Positions 49,495 to 61,755 of a stretch of DNA of 64,000 bases are shown piece after piece. The DNA is from Sorghum bicolor (Eukaryota; Streptophyta; Magnoliopsida; Poales; Poaceae). The stretch's first letter is position 1. Each line of letters begins with the position of its first letter. A program made the position numbers and the translations under genes. The stretch spans positions 8,269,894 through 8,333,893 of the forward strand of contig NC_012873.2 of NCBI RefSeq assembly GCF_000003195.3, written 5' to 3'. Below the pieces are notes generated by a model. The model was not told the origin of the DNA, did not search any database, and was given only the letters and a program-made list of their open reading frames with translations.

Positions 49495-52400
49495 TCACCA
49501 GCATCCAGCAACAACTTTGATCTGGTTGGACTTGGGGCGATTCTGATTCTCCTCCTTGAGCTGCCGCTGTGCAAGTTCTAGTGACAGGTTGTTTTCTTTA
49601 CCTCTGAGCTTTACCTCTTTAAGGTTCTTAAGGTTCTCAATGCCGACAATGCTCCTCGTTTCGTTAGAGAACTCTACCAGAAGCTTCTCGAGCTTTGTCA
49701 TTGATCCTTGCTCAAATTTTACTACTTCTGGATCTCCAAAAAAGCTAGACAGATTCAGGGTCCTCAGCCCTGGAAACTTGTGAGTAGTGCGTGCAACCAG
49801 CTCTCTGTTTTTGCAGCTCCAGGACCCCAGTTCGATGGTCTGCAGGTTGGGTAACTTACACAAGCAATCAAGTAGCTGGTCACCAGCAAGCTGTGCTCGC
49901 CTCATGGTAAACTCCACAAGATGATTGAGTGATGAGATCCAGTTAGGAAATCGACTAATAGGCCCATTCATGATAAGACACCGGAGGAGTGGCGGCGGTG
50001 AGGAGACATGAAGGAGAAAGTCCAATGTCATGCGATGATAGGTTGATAGATGGAGTGACCGGAGGGCGTATGTCTTGCTCAGGGAGGAGGCAAGCGCCTG
50101 CAAAAAATCCTCTTTGGGCTCCCCACCCAATTCTATGGAGAGGAACTGCAACTGTTGCAGCTCACCGATCTCTTCGGCGACATGAACGTCACCTTGGAGA
50201 AAGGCCCAAGCCACCTCGCGCAGGGCCTTCATGTTCCCTAGCCCTGGTGGCAGAATCCACCGGCGCACTTTTAGGCGCTCAAGTTTGCTCAGCTTTGTCA
50301 CAGTTGGCGGCATGTCGATGATCCCTCCCTGTTCGACATCGAGAGTCTCCAGAAACTCTAGGTCACCGATTTTGCTAGGCATCACATTGATTTGTGTACC
50401 CCTCAAGCCCAAGAACCTGAGAAGATACAAACGGCAGACATCTCTCATATGCTTGTCTTGCAGAGTCTTGCAATCTTCCAGGTCAAGTACCCTCAGCAGT
50501 TTGAACTCACCTAGTCGATCCAGTAGCTTGTCAAGGCCTTCCACCTGAAATGTAGTCAATGATCGGACATGTTGTAGGTTCATCGCCTCTATGCCATGCC
50601 TTGCATGATGTCGCTGCTCCACTTTGTTTTTGATGGGGTTGATAGGCTCGTTGTCATTACCATGAACAGAGAGACGGCGAACCTTGCCATGTGCCAATAC
50701 TCCTCTGTATTGCCGCCCTACCAAGCTAACAAAGTTAGCCTCCTGTGATTTAGACACCATTACCTCAAGCATCATATCATGCACTCGGCACGCTTCCACC
50801 ACCATGTACCTATAGCTTCCGGTTATTGACAACTTGTCTGGCTGAATCATGTTCCTGCTTATTAGCTCATTGAAGTACTCTTCTGCAACATCAAACAAAG
50901 TCAAACCCCGCTTCTCAGCAACCAAGCCTTCAGCAATCCATCTGTACAATAGCCTGTCCTTGGCAATCACATAATCCTCAGGGAAAATGCTCAGATACAT
51001 CATACAAGCCTTCAAATGATGAGGCAGGTAGTCATAGCTGAGTGTAATCACTTGCCTCATCCCCTCTAGGGTGGGGTGGCTCTCCATCTGAGAACCAATT
51101 GAGTTGGAGACTCTTATCCACATTTCTACACTCTCATCTGAATTGTAGCATGCTAGAAGGCCCGCAATTCTTACAATGGCCAGTGGTAATCCACCACATC
51201 TTTTCAAAATCTTTCTCATGATCTCTTTCAGTCCATTGGGGCAAGTGCCCATGGAGCCAAATACTCTCTTGATGAATAGTTCTTGACTAGCCTTTGGTTC
51301 TAGGGGCTTCATATGATGGACAAGGTCCTCTGAAACACTAGCTGCTTTGGCAACAGTCTCTATCCGAGTCGTCACAATGACTCTGCTATTGCAATTATTC
51401 TCTAGCAATCTGACATGGATAGCTTCCCATGCTGATAGGCTCCATACATCATCGATCACGATGAGATACCTAATTTAATTGGACATATACATATGCTTGG
51501 AGTTAGAAAATATTGAATGTGTAAAAACAAGAGTTAAAAAGAGTTGTTCAAATAAGGAGTTCGGTAGTATATACAATATAAACTAACTAGTTCGGTTTCT
51601 GTTGCCCACCGAAAAAAGGATTTTGGTTTCTCTGGAAATTCAAGCCAAGAGCTTTAAAACAACATTGATACTTACTTCAATTACAATGGGGACTTTAAGA
51701 CGTTCACATTACTTTAGGAGACATATAAAGAACAAAAACCATTGAGCTGCACAAACTTTTCAAACATTTTCTATTCCTTTTAATCAGTTTGATCTGCCAC
51801 GACTGATGGAATGTGGCAATTGCTGATATTTTTTTTCGAGGTACTTGGGCTCAGGTACTTGGGCTCTGGGCCCTTATCGCAAGTCCACTAGAAAGCTGGG
51901 GACTTAAACTTTTGGGCTAGCCTTATAAATATTAATTGAGATTTTCTCCAATATTCTCAATCTTTCACAATCAAAGATGGCACCCAACTTACATAATTGT
52001 TTTGGGAAGTCCAATGATTGCAAAATTCAACATTGCAAGTACGCTTATCCATGCTGACAATAATATTGTTACTAGACAGTTCATATGCATTCATGAGCTT
52101 GCAAAATTCACAGAAAATAAATATAGCTCCAAAAATATGAAATAAATTTTGTTGACTGTGTAGTATTGTAGTCTAGCTTTTTAAATTATGTTCACTCAAA
52201 ATAATGTTTTAAATTTTAAATATGATTCTAACTCTTAATTGCATAACTACTTCTCTAGTGATTGAAAAATCATGAAACAATTTTCACTAGTTTACCTATG
52301 GCATATACTACCTAGTAAAAATATTTCATGAAAAAAAATTATTGGTTCGTGTAGCATACCAAATCTAAGCCTCACCTAGCGGTCTAGCCTTAAAAGCTGT

Positions 52401-55400
52401 GAGCCTTGATCCACGACCACTCACGGATGGTCTGTCACACACTATTTGGTTTGAAAAAGAGAAATTCTAACATGCTCGGGTGGTTTGCCAGTCCACAGAA
52501 TGTCTGTCAACTCTCTTGGATGGGATGAACAGTCCAACAATACTTCATGCACAAGGACGATCTGACACCCTTCAACATCACACCCATCCTAGAGCTCAAG
52601 GAAACCTTCTATTGTGAAGCAGAAACCTCAACTATATCTACTCCCATGTTGTAACTTTCTGTATATTCTTCTTGCATCATCTCTTATAAATCATGTGAGT
52701 ACATTTAGGTACCGTAAATCCAGAGAGATGTAATGGATGCATGATGGCCCAAGGATATTGCAACATTCCTTGTTTATTAGGCAGACACCTCTACATCTAA
52801 ACTCTATTTTGGATCAATTTATTGTTAACTGAAGTGCTATGTGTATAATGGTACTTTTACTTACGAGGACGAGACAATTCAGCACTTGCTTATTGATTGT
52901 TGTTTTGCGTGATCGCTTTGGAGCGTTGCTCACATAGCGTTGAATTTAGCAAAACCCCAAAATATATCACATATGTTTGGTAGTTGGTTTTATGATGTAA
53001 AAAAAAGAGTTGATGTATTTAGTTCTTTTGGGAGCAAGAGTGATTTCCTAGTCCATATGGTTGCATAGGAATGACATTGTTTTTGAAAAGAAAGAATTTT
53101 ATTCTCCTTTGCAGGTTATTTATGCAGCTACCCATTGACTCCATTCTTAGGAATATTCTAGTGGTCAGATATGCAGGGTATAGCTGCAGTGGTCTCGCAA
53201 CAGTTGGAGCAGGTGGCGAAGGTCTTCTTTTCCTGGCTTTTTGGTTAACGGTCTGTCTATGGATTGATTGTCATTAGATTTGTTTTTTTCCTTTATGATG
53301 TGTGCCTCTTAGTCAGGCAGAGGCAAGGAGTGTTCCAAAGTTTGTGTATCAACTCGATGTACTGCTCTTTGGTTTAATAAAAGCTTCCATTTCCAATAAA
53401 ATGATGACCTAGAAATGTTAACTAGAGGGAGATGGGTACTGAAAAGTAGAGGTTTAGAATCCCTATTCTCAAGTTATAGGATTTCGAAAATGCTTCACAT
53501 GTCGGATCAATAAAAAATGATATGTAACTTGTCAAGGCTATCCAAAACCTAGACAATGTGAGTGATGAATCGAGGCACAACAAGGGGTAAGGTCATGGTG
53601 GACCAGTTGAAAGCCCAAGTTTGGTTTTGGTAGTTAATGACACCAAGTTGCTAATGCCTTGTGTTTAAGTGATTTGAGTTAGGCATAACAACACATGTGA
53701 TGAAGGTGCATGGTGGCATGGAAAGGTGGCCACATGATTACAAAGGGATGAAGCATAAAGTGAAGATCATGGTGATAGACGAGGAGCAAAGTGATCAAGG
53801 CAAAGGTATAAACATAGAGTTTTACTTTTGCCGGTCTAAGATGAGTAGAGATGTGATTGACCGGGTTTAGGATAGATAGCCGACTATCAAGAGGGGAAAT
53901 CACGGTCATCTCTCGAATCAAGTGCTACTAGGTCCATATCTTGAGCATATGCATTAGTATCTAGTAAAGTGCTAACTTAACTCCTTTGGAAAATTGTTGT
54001 GAAAAGCTAACACACATGCACTTTGGTGGTGGACACTTGTTGGTGTTAGCACATTTGCAAAGGAGGTGGAGTTCCTAGGGTTGAGAGGGGTTTGGGTTCC
54101 TCTCTCCCTCCCGCCGAGTTAGCTCGGCGGGATTCGGCGCTTTTGAGAAAAATAAGTGTATATTTTTTGTTGCGCCGGTGGGAAATTTGGAGAAGTCGCG
54201 GGAGTGTTTTCTCTCCGAGGAACACTCACCGGACGCTGAGTGTAGAGGCACCGGACGCTGGCCTCAGCGTCCGGTGTGCTTGACCCTGCTAGGGTTAAGC
54301 ACCGGACGCACTCTGAGAGCGTCCGGTGGCTAGCGTCCGGTGTGAGGGCGTTTTGCGACCCTCTCTGCGCATGGGTCCGGTGAGCACCGGACGCTACCGG
54401 TGCTTAGCGACCGGTGACCCTGCGGTTTGCGGAACTCTCTGCGCATAAGTCCGGTGAGCACCGGACGCGTCCGGTGTGGACTTGCAGAGCGTCCAGTGGT
54501 CCGCAGGTGACCGTTAGAATCTGACATGCGGGTTTCCAAGAGGACAAGTGGCCTTTCCCTGAGCACCGGACGCTGGGGGTCGAGCGTCCGGTGATCACTT
54601 AGTAGCGTCCGGTGCCCCCGTTTTCAGCCCAGTAAAAACAGCCAACAGCTAGTTTCTTTGAGGGGCTTATAAATAGAAGGTGGCCGGCTTTGGGAGGCCA
54701 ACTCTTGCACATTTGATTCTTTGAGACATACATTGAGCTAGAGAACACTCCCTCCACTCATCTCCTTGCTTGATTGCTCATCCTAGTGAGATTGAGTGAG
54801 ATTCAAGTGCATTGCTTTGAGAGTTGCATTTAGTGGCACTTGATTCTTGAGTTTGCTGCGGATTTCTTGTTACTCTTGGGTGTTTCCCGACGCCCTAGAC
54901 GGCTTGGAGCAGCGGTGGTGTTGATCTCGTAATTGGAGATTGTTTCGAGCCTCACCAAGTGTTTTGTGAGGGGTTCTTGAGCCTTCCCCGCGGGAGATCG
55001 CAATTGGCTACTCTAGTGGATTGCTCGTGGCTTGGAGGATCCCCATCTTGTGAGTGGATGTGCGGCACCCGCTGAGGGTTTGGCTTTGGATTGCCAATTA
55101 GCTCGTGATCCATCAAGTGGGTGTATCGCCACAACGAGGACTAGCTTTCCGGGAAGCAAGTGAACCTCGGTAAAAAATCTTGTGTCATCTCTTGCCGAGG
55201 ATTCTCTTGTGATTGTGAGTGATTGGTTGGGTATATCTCTACTCTACAATGTTGGTATAACAATCACTCCCCACTCCTTACTTACTTGTATACCTTGCTA
55301 GTTGTGTAGCTTGTTTAGCTTAGCTTTCTTGTTTAGGAGTGTAGCAAGCTTCTAGTTGTGCTTTCTTGTTGTAACTAGTGTTTAGCTTTCTTGCTAGACT

Positions 55401-57335
55401 TGTGTAGGTGGCTTGCATAGCTTAGTTGTGCTAGTGCTAGAATAGCTTCGCCTTTTGTTTTACTAATCAACTTGTCTAGTTGAAGTTTGTAGAATTTTTA
55501 AATAGGCTATTCACCCCCCCTCTAGCCTTTCACCAGTCTTAGATAACATTAAACTCGCTTGACCCTAAAGGATCATACATTTGTTGAAACTACCTTGAGA
55601 ACCTCTCTGTACCTACCTGATATCATAAATGTAAATGATAAGGTTCGTAGCTCATTACGACCACATTTATTGTGGATTTGTTGCATTTTTGGGGCTACAT
55701 AGTAAGATGCTAGTACTCCTAACCATCATGGTTGTTCATCAGATGTCCTAGCCAACCTTGTGAATGAGTACTCGCAAAAACAAAGAAGAGTGAAGTCATG
55801 AATCAAACCTTTACTAGAGGCTGAGGGTATGGAGAGATTTGGTCTTATACTTCATGTGGGAAAAGTAGTACACCCCTATAGGGTTTTGAATCAATTTGAA
55901 TTGTTGTGCTCTCATAGAAGCAAGATATTTTTATTTTTATTTATATCTAACCTCACTATAGAGTCACAATTGATGTGGATTGTGAAAAGTCTGAGCTGAG
56001 AAATGTTACTCTTTACCTACTTATTACTTTAAATGTTGCTTTCGACTCTTGAGCATGTAATGTTTACCTATGATTCTTAATGCAGCTTCACTTTGCCTAC
56101 CGGCCTTGCTTAGCCATGCATCCACCAAATATATAATATTGTGGATAAATTCTGCATACTAAATTGTTTTTCATGTATCTACCTAGAGGATGTCTGCACT
56201 ATGTTCTCCTGCTAGTAGCAGCGCAAATATGGTGTCTAGGCTATTTACCTCAGGTTGTGTCCAACCTCATATATAGTTATTGTAGCCCTAGGGATAACAG
56301 TCCTGTTAGGTTGACGTAATCCACCACATTCAAGTTGGTGCTATCATATAGACCAACTCCCACTTTGCCTTTCTCACCCCTCGATAGTTGGACGAGACAA
56401 TAATATTTTTCTATAGTAAGTTTAGTTGAGCAAGAACCTAGACCTTAATTCTTTAAAACTTTTAGAGAAATCTTAGAAAAATCCTTTCTAATCTCCAAAA
56501 ATATCACTTACCTTATCTTGTTAATTATCCTTGGACAGTCTTGATTCACCGCTAGTTTACTTTATATTACCCATGGAAAATCAATACTCTGAATACCCTT
56601 AGGTAAAAACTACATCAATATTTGTATGTTTGTGAATTTATCTATAAGTTAAAATGTACCGCTAGCCAGCTACTTCGATCATCTCTCGATCCCAAGAAGC
56701 TACTGCCACCACACTATGACCATGTGTTGTTTAGATTATTTTCTTGTTTTTTTCTAGTGGTGGTGGTGTTGAGCTATTGTGCCATGGGCTCAGAGTCACG
56801 CCTATGTTGAATCAGTGATAGACTATGTTGGAGTTGATCTATTGTGTCACCCAATTCTTGTTGTATGAGTTCCCCGCCTACCCATGATTTTCTATCCACT
56901 TCTACTGTCATGAATCTCAACAATTTGAACTTGAACGGTGCAGATTGCACCTTTGGTCACAAGAGGAAGGAAAATGATTTGTCACATGCAACCGCAGAGA
57001 CAATCTTGTTGTCCATCTCCCTTTTGCCACATGAATCTCGTTCGATGCCATACGGTCATCACAAAGGGTGTGTGCAAAGGAAAATGATTTGTCGAATACC
57101 AACTTGTAGTTGCTATAGCGGGGACTATCTTGGTCTTTTTTCTGTTTTTGGCACACAAATCTTGATGCATCATTTCTCTACCTACCATATGGTTCTTTCC
57201 ACCCACCGCCTACCTCTATGCAAAGGGAATGGTGCAGTCGTGTGAAAGAAAACTAATAAAAGTAAGTCCCTATTTGTAAACACGATGTTGTGGACAGTTG
57301 AAAATTTTTATTATTTAGGGCACCGAGCACCGCAA

Positions 57336-57434
<99 letters not shown>

Positions 57435-58322
57435 CCTCTTGTCCCTAAGGAGGTCCTTGAGCTTGGTGTACAGGTGTTCCACATCCATCTGGTGGACCTT
57501 GGCGGCCTCGTCTTGTTTCACCTTGACGATCTGGTGCAGCACTCGGCCCAGCAACCCCTTCATGTCCTTGTCCCCATCAAACGCCTGCGACACGGACACC
57601 AGTGCCTGGCATTGGAAGTCGGCGTCCAGCTGCCGGCACAGCTCCACGGCCAGGGTCGTCTTCCCCAGGCCCCCGAACCCCACGATGGAGAACACCTTCA
57701 GCCTCCTGTCACCGTCGTCGTCGTCCTCCGCCGCCTTGATCCTCTCGGCCAGGGCGGTGACCTGCTCGCCGATGCCGACAAGCTGATCGGGGTCATGTGC
57801 ATGGCGGAGCGCAGCCGCCGTCGAGACCGGGGTGAGCCAGCAGCTGGAGGACCTGGGCAGCACGGCCCGATCAATGCCGTAACGAGCGCGGCGCTCGCTG
57901 ACGGCGCCGGTGCGTGCCAGAAGTGCCCTGACCTCCGCGGCGAGGGCGCGTCGCAGCTGAAGCTTGTCGAACAGGTGCTTGCTCCATGTGACGACGACGC
58001 CATAGTCATGATACCACCGGCGGTGATTTGGCGGCGGAGGAGTCCCGGAGGCGGGGCGGCGGTTGACGTTGACGCGGAGGCGGTAGATGTCGGCGCAGTC
58101 CTCAGCGTCGTAGGCGAGCTCGCGCACCTGCTTCTCCCACTCCCTTGTGAGGTGGTCGACGGAGCTCTGGTCCGCCTCGGAGATCATGCGGAGCGCAGCA
58201 TTCATGGTGGACAGCTCGTCCATTAGGTGGACCACCTTGTCGCCGACGCCGCGGATGTCCTGGAGCTCGTCGACCACCAGCTGCCCGAGCTTGCTCACGA
58301 CGGACTGCGCTGCGCTCTCCAT
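49495..58322 (-). CDS. CC-NBS-LRR disease resistance protein, two exons
   Basis: An intracellular immune receptor. Exons (minus order) 58322-57436 and 51469-49495 join in phase (codon AG|G) to give 953 aa, intact from ATG to TGA. An Rx-type coiled-coil lies at 1-150 with an EDVID-like RELAYDAEDCADIYR (67-81). The NB-ARC has P-loop GFGGLGKTT (215-223), kinase-2 YLIVIDDVW (297-305), RNBS-B NCNSRVIVTTR, GLPLA (389-393), the RNBS-D-like CMMYLSIFPEDY and VHD in place of MHD (525-527). The LRRs (about 590-930) are irregular, with short repeats. The intron (57435-51470, about 6 kb) falls just before kinase-2 and opens in a TATATG microsatellite. It contains a solo LTR and a LINE fragment. No integrated domain was seen. 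The alternative, two broken gene halves, is less likely given perfect splice phase. Confidence 0.88.
51470..52740. other. NBS-LRR intron, 3' part
   Basis: AT-rich intronic sequence without a coding signature. Confidence 0.45.
52750..53395 (+). pseudogene. LINE 3' fragment (zf-RVT region) in the NBS-LRR intron
   Basis: A degenerate zinc-binding RVT tail can be read: DETIQHLLIDCCFA then SLWSVAHIALNLAKPQNISH (about 52870-52970). It ends in TTAATAAAAGCTTCCATTTC near 53375, resembling a LINE 3' end. Confidence 0.55.
54229..54620. repeat. Cluster of CACCGGACGC/GCGTCCGGTG motifs
   Basis: At least ten exact or near-exact copies of the decamer occur in both orientations within about 390 bp, often as facing pairs that could form hairpins. 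The cluster lies upstream of the LTR TATA box. Confidence 0.85.
54668..54675 (+). promoter_or_regulatory. TATA box of the solo LTR
   Basis: TATAAATA follows the GTCCGGTG cluster by about 60 bp, the expected U3 position of an LTR promoter. If active it would drive a transcript antisense to the NBS-LRR gene. Confidence 0.5.
55540..57330. other. NBS-LRR intron, 5' part
   Basis: No gene recognised. A partial tandem repeat near 56960-57100 (GGAAAATGATTTGTC twice) and scattered short open frames are present. Confidence 0.4.
57337..57434. repeat. (TATATG)n microsatellite at the NBS-LRR 5' splice site
   Basis: About 16 uninterrupted TATATG units (minus strand CATATA). The array abuts the predicted exon 1 donor, whose GTACAT is the first bases of the repeat side. 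Confidence 0.95.
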
Positions 58323-58677
58323 TGCCCGCTGGGTAAGAGCGAATGGTGGTGCTGACGCTGACTTTATTTTAGAGAAAGGAAAGCACAGGGAAGGAAGATG
58401 AACGTGTGATGCTGTTTCCGCGAAAAAGAAAAGCAACGGCCGCGCTGGGCAAAAGTGGAGGAGGGCAAGGACTTGACTTGAGGTCGGCGGTCTCCTGCCG
58501 GGGCCACAAGCCCACAACACAGTGTAACTACGCGTTGTTTTTGAGGAACACACATCACGCCATTACGCGTGGGGTGCGTGTTTGTAGAGATGAAAACCAT
58601 AGGAAACGAAAACGAAATCGATTTTATAGTCGGAAACGAATACAGTATTGATATTTTTCGTAATTACTAAAACTTTG

Positions 58678-58919
58678 GGCCTTGTTTAGTTCTCAAAAAA
58701 ATTTACAAAATTTTTCAGATTCCCCGTCACATTGAATCTTTAGACGCATGCATAGAGTATTAAATATAGACGGAAATAGGAACTAATTATACAGTTTGGT
58801 CGGAATTGACGAGACGAATCTTTTGAGCCTAGTTAGTCTATGATTAGACAATATTTGTCAAATACAAACGAAAGTGCTACAGTATCGATTTTCCAAAAGT
58901 TTTTGAACTAAACAAGGCC
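58678..58919. mobile_element. MITE, GGCCTTGTTTAG family, well preserved
   Basis: The 242-bp element has inverted ends GGCCTTGTTTAGTTC / GAACTAAACAAGGCC. The flanks TTG and TTA are near-matching 3-bp sites. The core contains GGTCGGAATTGACGAGACGA and TTAGTCTATGATTAGACAAT. It lies about 350 bp upstream of the NBS-LRR start. Confidence 0.85.
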
Positions 58920-59299
58920 TTAGTAGTTGATCAGAAAATCTATCAATAACCGTCGGAATCTATGAGAATAATATCTTCAAAAATGATAAACATATCAAAC
59001 CGTAGAATATTAGAAGAGCCATAAAATTTAACCTATCTCACATAACAATAATAAATAAAACTATAATTGATAAGACCACAAGCTAAAACCACAGTTTATA
59101 TCATCTTAGATCTCAAACAAGCTAAACCCTAAAGTACGTTAGTGTTTATAATCACTAGCTAGAGTCACCGATGCAATATGTAATTGATCGATTGCCTTCT
59201 TGTTCCTATACAGATGAAATACACAACACAGTGTAGTAGCCTGTTCTGATCTAGAATAGTACACACCACTACGTGTTGTTTTTGAGCAACTCACAATCA

Positions 59300-60055
59300 G
59301 CGTTCAGTTTTAACCGATAATTCGGTTTAAAAAAAATTTGGTTTCCAGCCTATATCACTCGATCGGTTCTGCAAAAAACTGTAAACTGCAAAGTTCGGTT
59401 TCAGTTTTTTATTTTGGTTTTTGGTTTTAACTGAATTAACCACAAAGCTTTCACGAGGGTGGTGCTAGCTGCCTCCTTCCTTGCTTCAGTCGCCCGTCTC
59501 CTAGCTCTGCTCCAGCCCGCCACCGGCTGTGCTTTGCTCCACTCGACTGCCGCCGCCACGCTCTGCTCTAGCCCACTGCCAGTCTGCGCGCGCTCTGCTC
59601 CAGCCGCCGGCCTGCCACGCTAGCCGCTTGCTGCTGGCCTAGTCGCCCCTTGCGCCCTGCCTTGCCTGATGCCTCAACGAGTTAGGGTTTGGGTGTTGGG
59701 GAATGGGGGTGTCGCGTCTCTGCCTCTGCTGGTTGCGGTTGTAGGATTAGGATAGGGGGTTTAGGGTTGAGGACTTGGGGCATTGCCACATTGGCCAGGA
59801 TGCCCTGATGGGCCGTGGTGGGCTGGGGTCTAGGGAGTGGGGATGGGGAGCGTGAGTGACTGAGTGTGCTCTGCTTTCCGTGATAGAGATGTACATTGGT
59901 TGTTCGGTTAATCAGTCCGGTCTGCTTGTAAAACTGAAGCCGAAGCCGAACACCGAATAGTGCAAAACCAAAAACCGAACCCGCAACCGAAAATAAAAAA
60001 AACCGACAAGTCGGTGCGATTCGGTTCGGTGTGCGATTTGCGGTCAAAAAGTGCC
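59300..60055. mobile_element. Non-autonomous DNA element with CGGTT arms and GC-rich core
   Basis: The left arm has TTCGGTTT/AACCG units, the right arm has CCGAAC/AACCGAA units and ends GTGCCTAGGG, similar to the 40317-40851 element end. The core (about 59450-59870) is GC-rich with CTCTGCTCCAGCC-like repeats and no domain, possibly captured sequence. Confidence 0.5.
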
Positions 60056-60099
60056 TAGGGTGAACTCACGTGTGGTGCGTGTTTGTCTGAAAACTAGAG

Positions 60100-60790
60100 T
60101 TTATATCGTGTGCTACTTAGCGGTATCATATAAGGTATTCAGATATTAATAAAAAAATAAATTATAAAATTTAGCAAGATAAATTTATTAAGTCTAATTA
60201 ATTTTTTATTAGTATATATATTACTATAGTATTTTATTGTTAAATCATGAACTAATTAAAATTAAAAAAAATTCTTATAAAATAATTATAGTATATATAA
60301 TTAATAATTTTTTTAATTTATATTTAATATTTTATATAAATATTCGATAAGATAGGATGCAAATTTTTAGGAGAGGAACTAAAGCAAGGCCCCCGTTCGG
60401 CCGTAATCATCTGGTGTCGGACCAAAGTCGTGTGCCGATCACTATCCACGAGCCTGGCCCACGAGAGATTTGGGCCCACGCGCGAGTGCGGCGCCTCCCG
60501 AGCGAGAAAGCGACTCCGTCGGGCCCACGCGCGGACACCTTGCAGAGCGAGGGAAGCCCGAGTTTGCAGCTGGCCCAGTGCGCCGACACCTTCGGACGGA
60601 TAGCTCTTAAAAATATTTCAACATTCTTACATGCAGAAAATATTAAATATAGATAAAAAAATTAATTACATAATTTGCTTGTAATTTATGAATTTTTTTA
60701 AGTCTAGTTAGTTTATAGTTAGACAATAATTATCAAATGCAAACAAAAATACTATAGTAGTTAAATTTAAATTTTTTCGCAAACTAAACA
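60100..60790. mobile_element. AT-rich region with degenerate MITE copies
   Basis: About 60600-60790 matches the GGCCTTGTTTAG family (TTAGTTTATAGTTAGACAAT; end AACTAAACAAGACTTA). About 60110-60350 looks like an older, more eroded copy. A short GC-rich block (60380-60600) between them is unassigned. Confidence 0.5.
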
Positions 60791-61154
60791 AGACTTAACT
60801 CATTTCTCAAACCAAACAGTTTATTAGTTAAAACTGAGACAATCAACTATACTAGAATTGTATTATTTTCGAGACATAGGTAATAAATTTGTGTCATGAA
60901 TAATAAATTTCAAGCAATGTTAGAATGTATGAATAGAAAAACTGAATATTTTATCAGCTAAATTTTTTAGCCATTCAATAAAATTTTCTCTCATAAAAAA
61001 TCAACTAATAGTATTTTCAACCATGGTTTAACAATCAAACCAACATACCTTGTCGAATTTTGTTTCTTATGATGGGATGTTCCTACCAAGGTGAGAAATC
61101 CAGCATGTCCATAGGCTCGTTCGCCTAAAAAAAAGACCGAACGACAGCATGTAA

Positions 61155-61359
61155 GGGCACTCACAGTGCAAGACTCTATCACAGAGTCCAAGACACTTAA
61201 TTACATATTATTTATGGTATTTTGCTGATGTGGCAGCATATTTATTGAAGAAAGAGGTAGAAAAATAAGACTCCAAGTCTTATTTAGACTCTAAGTCCAC
61301 ATAGTTCGAGGTAATAAATAACTTTAGACTCTATGATAGAGTCTGCATTGTGAGTGCCC
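61155..61359. mobile_element. Tourist-like MITE, tandem copy 1
   Basis: 205 bp from GGGCACTCACA to TGTGAGTGCCC, with TAA on both sides. Subterminal ACTCTATCACAGAGTC forms a second hairpin. Confidence 0.85.
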
Positions 61360-61362
61360 TAA

Positions 61363-61562
61363 GGGCACTCACAAGACTCTATCACAGAGTCCAAGACACT
61401 TAATTACATATTATTTATAGTATTTTGCTGATGTGGCAGCATATTTATTGAAGAAAGAGGTAGAAAAATAAGACTCCAAGTCTTATTTAGACTCTAAGTC
61501 CACATAGTTCGAGGTAATAAATAACTTTAGACTCTATGATAGAGTCTGCATTGTGAGTGCCC
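61363..61562. mobile_element. Tourist-like MITE, tandem copy 2
   Basis: 200 bp, nearly identical to copy 1 (one substitution and one 5-bp gap by eye). It shares single TAA sites with copies 1 and 3. Confidence 0.85.
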
Positions 61563-61565
61563 TAA

Positions 61566-61755
61566 GGGCACTCACAAGACTCTATCACAGAGTCCAAGAC
61601 AATTAATTACATATTATTTATGGTATTTTGCTGATGTGGCAGCATATTTATTGAAGAAAGAGGTTGAAAAAATAAAACTCCAAGTCTTATTTAGACTCTA
61701 AGTCCACATTGTTCGATGTAATAAATAACTTTAGACTCTGATAGAGTGAGTGGCC
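61566..61755. mobile_element. Tourist-like MITE, tandem copy 3
   Basis: 190 bp, same family but with several substitutions and a shortened right end (GAGTGGCC). TAA follows at 61756-61758. Confidence 0.8.

Larger units (their letters stand above)
53608..55532 (+). mobile_element. Solo LTR, 1925 bp, in the NBS-LRR intron
   Basis: It starts TGAAAG and ends CTTTCA, a perfect 6-bp inverted terminus with TG..CA. The 5-bp duplication CCAGT lies on both sides (53603-53607 and 55533-55537). There is no internal retrotransposon sequence or second LTR, so it looks like the product of LTR-LTR recombination. The right end GGCTATTCACCCCCCCTCTAG resembles large grass Copia (SIRE/Maximus-like) LTRs. It runs antisense to the resistance gene. 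Confidence 0.88.

Noticed and set aside
56280..56330. TAGGGATAACAG, resembling a homing-endonuclease site or an LSU rRNA fragment
   Set aside because: Only about 12 bases match and no flanking rRNA or intron sequence is present.
57285..58226. Long plus-strand open frame rich in Tyr-Val repeats and then 300 residues
   Set aside because: It is the antisense of the NBS-LRR exon plus the TATATG microsatellite; the minus-strand frame has all the CC and P-loop motifs.
49495..58322. Two separate broken NLR genes
   Set aside because: The halves join with canonical donor and acceptor in exact phase and rebuild the kinase-2 motif; no stop breaks either exon.
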